Below are positions 57,873-64,000 of a stretch of 64,000 nucleotides of DNA, in pieces (within the stretch, counting starts at the first letter, position 1; each line of letters opens with the position of its first letter). A model generated the notes under the pieces. The model was not told where the DNA came from. It searched no databases and was given only the letters and a program-made list of their open reading frames with translations. The stretch covers positions 501,001 through 565,000 of the forward strand of contig RCTD01000018.1 in NCBI GenBank assembly GCA_014898415.1, in the 5' to 3' direction. Source of the stretch: Stromatinia cepivora. Its lineage: Eukaryota > Ascomycota > Leotiomycetes > Helotiales > Sclerotiniaceae. The translations under genes were made by a program, and so were the position numbers.

Positions 57873-58657
57873 GATTCTTGAATCTTGAACAATTGTAAGT
57901 GGGATGATTTTTCTTTTCTCTCAAAACTCCTAATTTTTTTATAAAAAGGGCTCTGATAAGAATTGCTTATCGTAGATTGCACGTGATGAGTCCAGAAGAT
58001 GATGGCGGCTGGCGGCTGGCGGCTCCGCTTAGTCGTGGCACACCAAAATAGATATTGAGTCCTTTTTATATTACAAGAAATAAGTAGCTTATTATGTTGA
58101 AATAATTATAGTGATCAGTTATTGATATGGTGTCTTAGAACATACAGTCCCAGTTTGAATAAATACAAAATACTAATTTGATTTTTAAATATCATTCGAT
58201 ATTTTTGTTATGTTTTGGAAAGTATGCCATGACCGAATGGAGCCGCGTGGACGGGAACGCTAATCCTTGAACCGATTCTTCTTGGAGATTGGACAGCTCT
58301 CGAACTGTGATCTGAACTTCGAAATACAAAATTATATTTTGGAAGTACACCACCTAAGTACTGTGCATCTATCACATTCACTTCAATTCTTGAACTATAA
58401 CACTCATATCACTCCTTCATTACCTCGTCACAGTTATTTCTAGTGTATATTCCCAATTTATACCGCAACTCACCCCTTACAAGTCATTGATTTCACAGAC
58501 CGTCCAACGTTCCTTCCCGCAGACACCCCTCCAATATTGTTCAGACGGGCCACGATTACGTTATAAGATTTGGTATCTTTCATTTTTGGAAAGTACTTAA
58601 AAATCGAATCATAATTGGGAAGAGTTAGTGAATAGCTTTCAAGATTAAAATTTCAAG
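57873..58657. other. Divergent promoter region oxygenase/MKT1
   Basis: About 785 bases, no gene. Three direct copies of GGCGGCT lie at about 58006-58024. The rest is AT-rich. Confidence 0.5.
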
Positions 58658-61363
58658 ATGCCTCGTAAGTTCGATTTCCCTCTCGATTTTAACCTCAACC
58701 GCAACCGCAACCGCAATTCCAACTCCAACTTCCACCTCCACCTCCACCTCTACAAAATATTTCAGCCTCGAAAAATAAAATGCATGGCAGGCTGGAGATC
58801 CCAGAAGATTCAAATATGCAGGAAGTGGTTACTCCTGCTGATTCGGTGGTGACCAATCCCTTCGATAATAACCAGGATCTCCATATTGCGCTGGCGTCAT
58901 CAATCTCTGAGGATGGCTATGGATACGATTACACAAATTATAATTCGCAGCATGAGACTAATTCGATATATGTAGTAAACACTGGCGACCCATACATTGA
59001 TGCTGGGGTAGTGTAAGATATCAAGTGCTCTACAGGAAATTCGTAGGCTAATCTGCGACAAACAGTTCTATGCCACTCTCTGATTTAGTAAATGCGAAAA
59101 TTGGTGTTGAAGCTACAGCTTACCTCTCGAACCTTTTGAAAGGTCCCGCCGATGAACCTTTACTTGCAGCTTTGGGTGGACATCCCATGGCATTGAAAAC
59201 ACACATCGAGAACGACTTGGACAAATGGAAGGAGCATGAAATGGAACCACTCTTTGTATTTGAAGGTCAATCAATTGTTGGCAAGAAAGAAATGACTATG
59301 CGCAGTCTGAAGTCTGCCATATCCGAAACAGAACAAGCATGGGCGTTATATAACGAAGGCAATCCTACAGATGCTGTCGCGGCTTTTCGCAAGGCTGGTG
59401 AGTGTTTGGGATTCAAGTAGTTCCGTTTACTAACCGAAATCAGGCGCCATTCAAATCACCGACCTATATCATATTCTACAAGAGGTGCTTACTGCGAGAG
59501 ACTTGGAGTACATGACTGCTCCTTTCAGTGCTTGTGCTCAACTTGCGGCTCTCGATCGTCACGATGAACAATACATTGATGGAATTATGGGTTCCCAAGA
59601 ATTACTTCTCTACGACATTTGGGATGCTGTCATATTCCCACCCAGCCCGACGGATTGGGAGAACAAGGCTTTAAGAGGAGTTCTCAAATCTGAATTACTT
59701 AAGAAGCTTAATGTCACATCCGACATGCTTTCCGATGCATTATTGATGACCGGAACATCATTCTTACCACCATTTCCACCACTCCAAGACCAAACTATCA
59801 TCAGTCGTCAACCTTATAATGTTGGTGATGCCATCAACCTACTCAGAACCTCGGAAAAGTCGGTTAGTGCGACTTGTGCAGCTTTCAGCGATATCTTGAA
59901 CGTACGAGACCGAGATTGGCTTGATAAGTACCGAAAGGCAAAGATGGGTATCAAGCATTGCGTTACTGTACACACAGACGGAAGCATTCATATCAGAGAT
60001 TTCGATCACCTGACCGGTGACAATCATGAATATCTTGGTTTACAGCTGCCCGCAGAGTTATACTCCTACCTACAAAAAGATGTCATCGGTCCACGTCTCA
60101 TGAATACTTTCAACTCTCTCGAATACCATGTCCTTCCGACTCTTGATGGTTTTGTATCAGATGAATATCGAAAGTTGGTTACAGAATCTCTTTTACCACC
60201 CAGAGAAACTTTTGCAGCCCTAATTGCCCCTCGGATGCACCGTGGTTTTCTCTTCAAAGATATCACTGTACGCCTATGGTTTGACGATAACAACAAGCCA
60301 ACCTTAAACCATAAACGCTTACAACCACAGACTAACGACTTAGTTGACTTGTGGGGTGTTAAGGATCCCGAATTAAAGAAAGTTGAGACCAAATCTTTAA
60401 AAGCCGGGAAGATTTCTTTTGCTGCGATATCGTTACTTGACAATAAGGATCTTCCTGCCAAAACCATAGGCAAATCAAAAACGACTGGTCTTTCCTCGAA
60501 GTCAGAAATTCTATCCAATTCCTTATGGCGTCTACTTCATCTCAGAGGCTATGTCAATGATAAACATGAGTTGACAAATTGGGGAAAGGCATTAGCCACT
60601 ACTTTGAAAGCCATCCAACCTATCTTTGAGAAGTACCAGGATGTTCACTTCATTGAGGAAGCAGCATTTATGGCATATGAGCTCATTCGTTTCCAAAATC
60701 TTCACACTCGCGACCGTCATCCTGAACTAATCGGAGGACCACTGCGAGGTCAAGACGAAGACCAGGCAAACTGCATTCTTATTAGTCGTTCTGCCTGTCT
60801 TCTTAAAATTAGACATGCCCCTATCGGGTATACTGGTCCTTTGAGCAAGAATTTCCTTTCATATCATTCAATCATCAAATCTATTCGGGACACAGATAGA
60901 GATCTAATTGAGGCAATTGTCGCGTCGATGCTCTTGAGTGGTCAAGTTACTCGGAATGTCAAAGAATATCAAGGTCTAGGTCGCAGGTACGTTTCTTCCC
61001 ATTTCTTCTCACCCTCATTCTTTAGCTACTCTTCTGCTTTCCAATTAGTCAACTCACTGAAATTTCCGAAAACAGTCTCCCATTCGATAATGATATAGAT
61101 GTTGCTTTTGGAATAGCCGTCAAAACCTACTTAGATGACCGCATCAAACCCGACATATCTAAAGAGGAAAAGCAATTAATGAAGAATGCATATAGTGCCA
61201 CATATCTTCCTCATGCAATCAATTTTGTAGAGGATCTTGATGTTGCATTTGGTTTCTTTGTGCATTGCATAAGGGGGTGAAAACTTTGTCAGATACAGAG
61301 ATGAAGGATGCTGAGAAGAAGACATGGGATGATGCCAAGGCATATCTCGACCTGAGGAGATAA
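58658..61363 (+). CDS. MKT1: MKT1-type post-transcriptional regulator (XPG-like fold)
   Basis: Exons 58658-58664 (7 nt: ATG plus four bases), 58766-59012, 59066-59397, 59444-60986, then 61076 onward. The joined frame has a 78-residue N-terminal extension (MPPSKNKMHGRLEIPEDSNM) not seen in yeast Mkt1. The XPG-N-like part then follows: LVNAKIGVEATAYLSNLLKG, AALGGHPMALKTHIENDLDK, PLFVFEGQSI. The usual Asp of the IGxDA motif is Glu here, so nuclease activity is unlikely, as in yeast. XPG-I (LAALDRHDEQYIDGIMGSQE) and the MKT1 N and C domains follow. In yeast Mkt1 with Pbp1 controls HO and other mRNAs post-transcriptionally. The 3' end is ambiguous: the frame meets TGA at 61278-61280, but conserved VKTLSDTEM...YLDLRR continues in the next frame to TAA 61361-61363. 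One lost base near 61258, or a weak 47-nt intron (61227-61273), would join them. Confidence 0.9.
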
Positions 61364-63607
61364 AATGGAGGAAGAGGGGTTGGGCGGCAGTGATATTATT
61401 TGTGGTTTGATGAGGTGTGTGTGGCAAGAGGAACGAAACGATAGGCTATGGATATTATAGTGGATGGAACATGAAAACGAATATGATTGGGAAGGAATGA
61501 TGAATGAATATAGCAGATCATAGTTGGGACTGATAACTCATGACTTAGTATGGATGGTGTATCTGTCCCTATTGCGATGGGTATAAGTCTCGTGGAGAAG
61601 AAAAAGTAGTAGTAGACACAAGCCAAAAGAATACACAGTCGTCAACCTCATCTCTATCTATTCATTTTTTGATCAAATTTATCCTCACCTTTAATCTGAA
61701 AGAATAATTGATATTCGTTTATTTATTAATTCACATTATATATTATGCTTCCATCCTATCTTATCCTTCTCCACGAGTCCTACTACTATACACGGCATTT
61801 GGGGAACTAATGCGTGGGATCCATGATTGTTGCTTTTCAATCAGGATCTGTGCAACTTTTGAGGTACAAATTTTCCATACCCCAAACCCATTGCAAGGGA
61901 ATGCTTTAGTGAAAGACAGAAAAGAAAAGCTATACGGATGAAACTTTCTGCACTCTGCTTCATTTTGATGAGGACGAGGGGCATTTAAAATGGTTAAGTA
62001 ACAAGGCAACTGATATAAGCGCTACGACTTGCCCGGCTATCCTGCTTGGAGTGGGAGGGAATTAGAAGCAAATGGTAGAGTAATGTGAAGTTGCTTGTGC
62101 ACCCATCAGGGAGATTGCTTTGGTAAAAGGATAGTTCGAGCTACGATAGTTGATATGGTGTGTTTGGAGGTGTGGTTGCATATAGACGATCCTGAACTTC
62201 AAAACTGGACACGGCATTGATGCTTATGTGAAAGGGCAGTTTGAAGATGTCTCAGAGGTTATGTTATCAATCTTCAAGAATTTGTATATTGCTGTTTCAG
62301 CACAATCAGTCAATGTATTTAAATGATTCCATCCAAATACGGCTGTAAAACTTTAAATGACACTGAAAGTCAATTGCCGTGCGTCTTAATGCTTGTGATG
62401 AAAGGGATGTTGGTCACGTATCGCTGAAGTTCTTGTGCCACCATTTTTGTTATCTAATTTGAACTGGAAACAGAAGAGGCATGAAATATTCAATATTCAA
62501 TATCAATAGGTGAACGTAAAAAAGTAACTAAATATTTGTAAGGCAGCTCTCTTGCAGTACAAACTCCTCGACAGTTTTAAGTACATGTAATCACCAACGC
62601 ACGCAAGTAGTTAACTGATGCCAACCTATCTTTACTGGAAACCTTCACGGTAGCTCTTATGGAATAAATCGCAAATTTTGAAGAATGACCTCATGTACAC
62701 AGATCACCATGGGAAGCTCTAGGGTCAGAACCATGGAGGCCAAAGACAATTAATTTGGCAATGAAAGATATAAATGGAACGGTATCTAATCGAGAGACAA
62801 GTACAAATTAACAATAAGCTACCACGCAATAGATGATTCTGGAAAACTTGGTAGCCAAACTAGAAGCTAGATCTAAGAGCGCCATGGGCTCCTCAAATAA
62901 AGCTAAGAGCTGAAGATTGAGGTAAATACCAATAAGTCCAAGCCCGCTCATTTGGATTAAGATTATATCAATTACCCTGAGCTTAAAAGCAATAGTGGAA
63001 ATGCTGGGGGGACGGGGTCATTAACACCCACCATGTAAGGTGGATTGCCTCTAACTGATCTGAAGAGATGATAAAATAATTCTTGTAGCATGGACAAAGA
63101 AGAAGACGGAGTAAAAGCACGACTGCCTCCGAGCGATCAACTGGGGTCGTGATAGGACGATTGGCAATAGACATTGTAATTTCGAGTACAACAGCTAAAC
63201 TTGTCGAACAGCAAAAAGCGGCTGTGATAAATGGGCAAACAAGATGAGTAGAGCAGAAATAAGGAATTTGACCACAGAAACTGGCTGTTCATCTGCTTCG
63301 AAAACCCTCGACATAGATGAGCCGCATGGTGAGAATTATGTCGTGCAGAAACAAGGCCAAGTAATGGACTTTCAGATTTGGACTTGCCGGTCCCACGGTA
63401 GATAGAAAAATAAGTCTTCCGTTCAGTGTTGAATACCACCTACCAGGTCCTCGGATACCTGTGTTGAACCTAATAAATGAATGAATGGGGCGTTGACGCT
63501 TATTAGGTGGGGTTTGAGATATATATCTTATATCTTATATCTTGAAAGATTGAAGAATTTATGAAAATAAACAAAATGGTGAACAGGGCAAAAGAAACAA
63601 CTATTAA
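61364..63607. other. Gene-poor region, 2.2 kb
   Basis: No gene recognised. Short frames on both strands are AT-rich and featureless. It separates MKT1 from tRNA-Ser. Confidence 0.45.
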
Positions 63608-63717
63608 CGACACCTGCAGGATTTGAACCTGCGCGTCCGAAGACATAGCATATCTATTGTCCTGTAGTGAGCTACAGAAATTCGAGTGCTACCCATTAAC
63701 CACTCTGGCAAAGTGCC
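63608..63717 (-). tRNA. tRNA-Ser(CGA) with a 29-nt intron
   Basis: On the minus strand the 5' acceptor strand GGCACTT (63717-63711) pairs with AGGTGTC using two wobble pairs, and the discriminator is G (63608), as in serine tRNAs. The T arm is GCAGG-TTCAAAT-CCTGC. A long variable arm has the stem GTC-TTCG-GAC. The anticodon stem TAGCA pairs with TGCTA, with anticodon CGA at 63684-63682. An intron of 29 nt (63680-63652) follows the base 3' of the anticodon. The long variable arm together with CGA identifies a serine isoacceptor reading UCG. Confidence 0.92.
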
Positions 63718-64000
63718 TTAAATCGTTTTTGAATGATTCCTCTCTCACTGTTTCACAATATTTTCAAATCAAGAACAAATTTCAAATTTTGGTAAAAGTC
63801 CATAAGCTCTCGAATGAGATTGAGAGTTCTCGACGCGCAATTATACACTTCTCGCTATATTCAAATTGATTTAACAAAGTCTAGAACAGCCATCTAATTT
63901 AATAAAGATTGAAGCAAATTAATGGCAACCTCATGGCAAAAATATTGGATTTAACATTGACTGACTCGTCGGAATAAACAAACTCCGGGGCCTCCAAAAA

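Noticed and set aside
49001..57900. A secondary-metabolite gene cluster around the 2OG dioxygenase and the P450 pseudogene
   Set aside because: They are over 20 kb apart with housekeeping genes between, and no backbone synthase is present.

Overview
The window looks like nuclear DNA from a filamentous ascomycete. Genes carry many short introns (about 46-100 nt, GTAAGT/GTATGT donors, TACTAAC-like branch sites), two tRNA genes are interrupted after position 37, and the proteins belong to Pezizomycotina families. The AT-rich base composition and gene content suggest Leotiomycetes, perhaps Sclerotiniaceae (Botrytis/Sclerotinia/Monilinia type); that assignment is inference, not a search result.

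Layout. 1-9 kb: a GT32-type glycosyltransferase, two minus-strand genes sharing an N-terminal LPxEIRxxIY motif, a cystinosin-type PQ-loop transporter and tRNA-Phe(GAA). 9-19 kb: an amino-acid permease, a repeat-bearing coiled-coil protein, a 570-residue Cys-rich protein and a Cys-rich acidic protein broken inside a GATGAG array. 19-31 kb is a block of recognisable housekeeping genes: DUG3 (glutathione breakdown), MGM1 (mitochondrial inner-membrane fusion), a ZRG17-like zinc transporter, a two-membrane-segment fungal protein and EBP2 (60S biogenesis). 31-38 kb is repeat-rich and gene-poor: an AT-rich tract, a cytochrome P450 pseudogene split by a hAT-like MITE with an 8-bp target duplication, a second MITE with 9-bp flanking duplications, and simple repeats. 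38-49 kb: a small Cys-rich gene, samB/MUB1 (MYND finger), a long gene-poor stretch, and a Crinkler-like NTPase plus REase-like gene. 49-64 kb: a secreted GH95 fucosidase, a protein with weak RFTS resemblance, PUS4, a 2OG-Fe(II) oxygenase with eight exons, MKT1, and an intron-containing tRNA-Ser(CGA) near the right edge.

The genes do not form an obvious cluster. The housekeeping genes are unrelated neighbours, several arranged divergently (DUG3/MGM1, ZRG17-like/27644, the 52480 gene/PUS4, the oxygenase/MKT1). A recurring oddity is single-base frame breaks in otherwise well-preserved reading frames (near 13000, 18512, 33749, 34350, 45910 and 61258), often at homopolymers or simple repeats. These could be decay or sequencing error. 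All intron boundaries were read by eye and are models.
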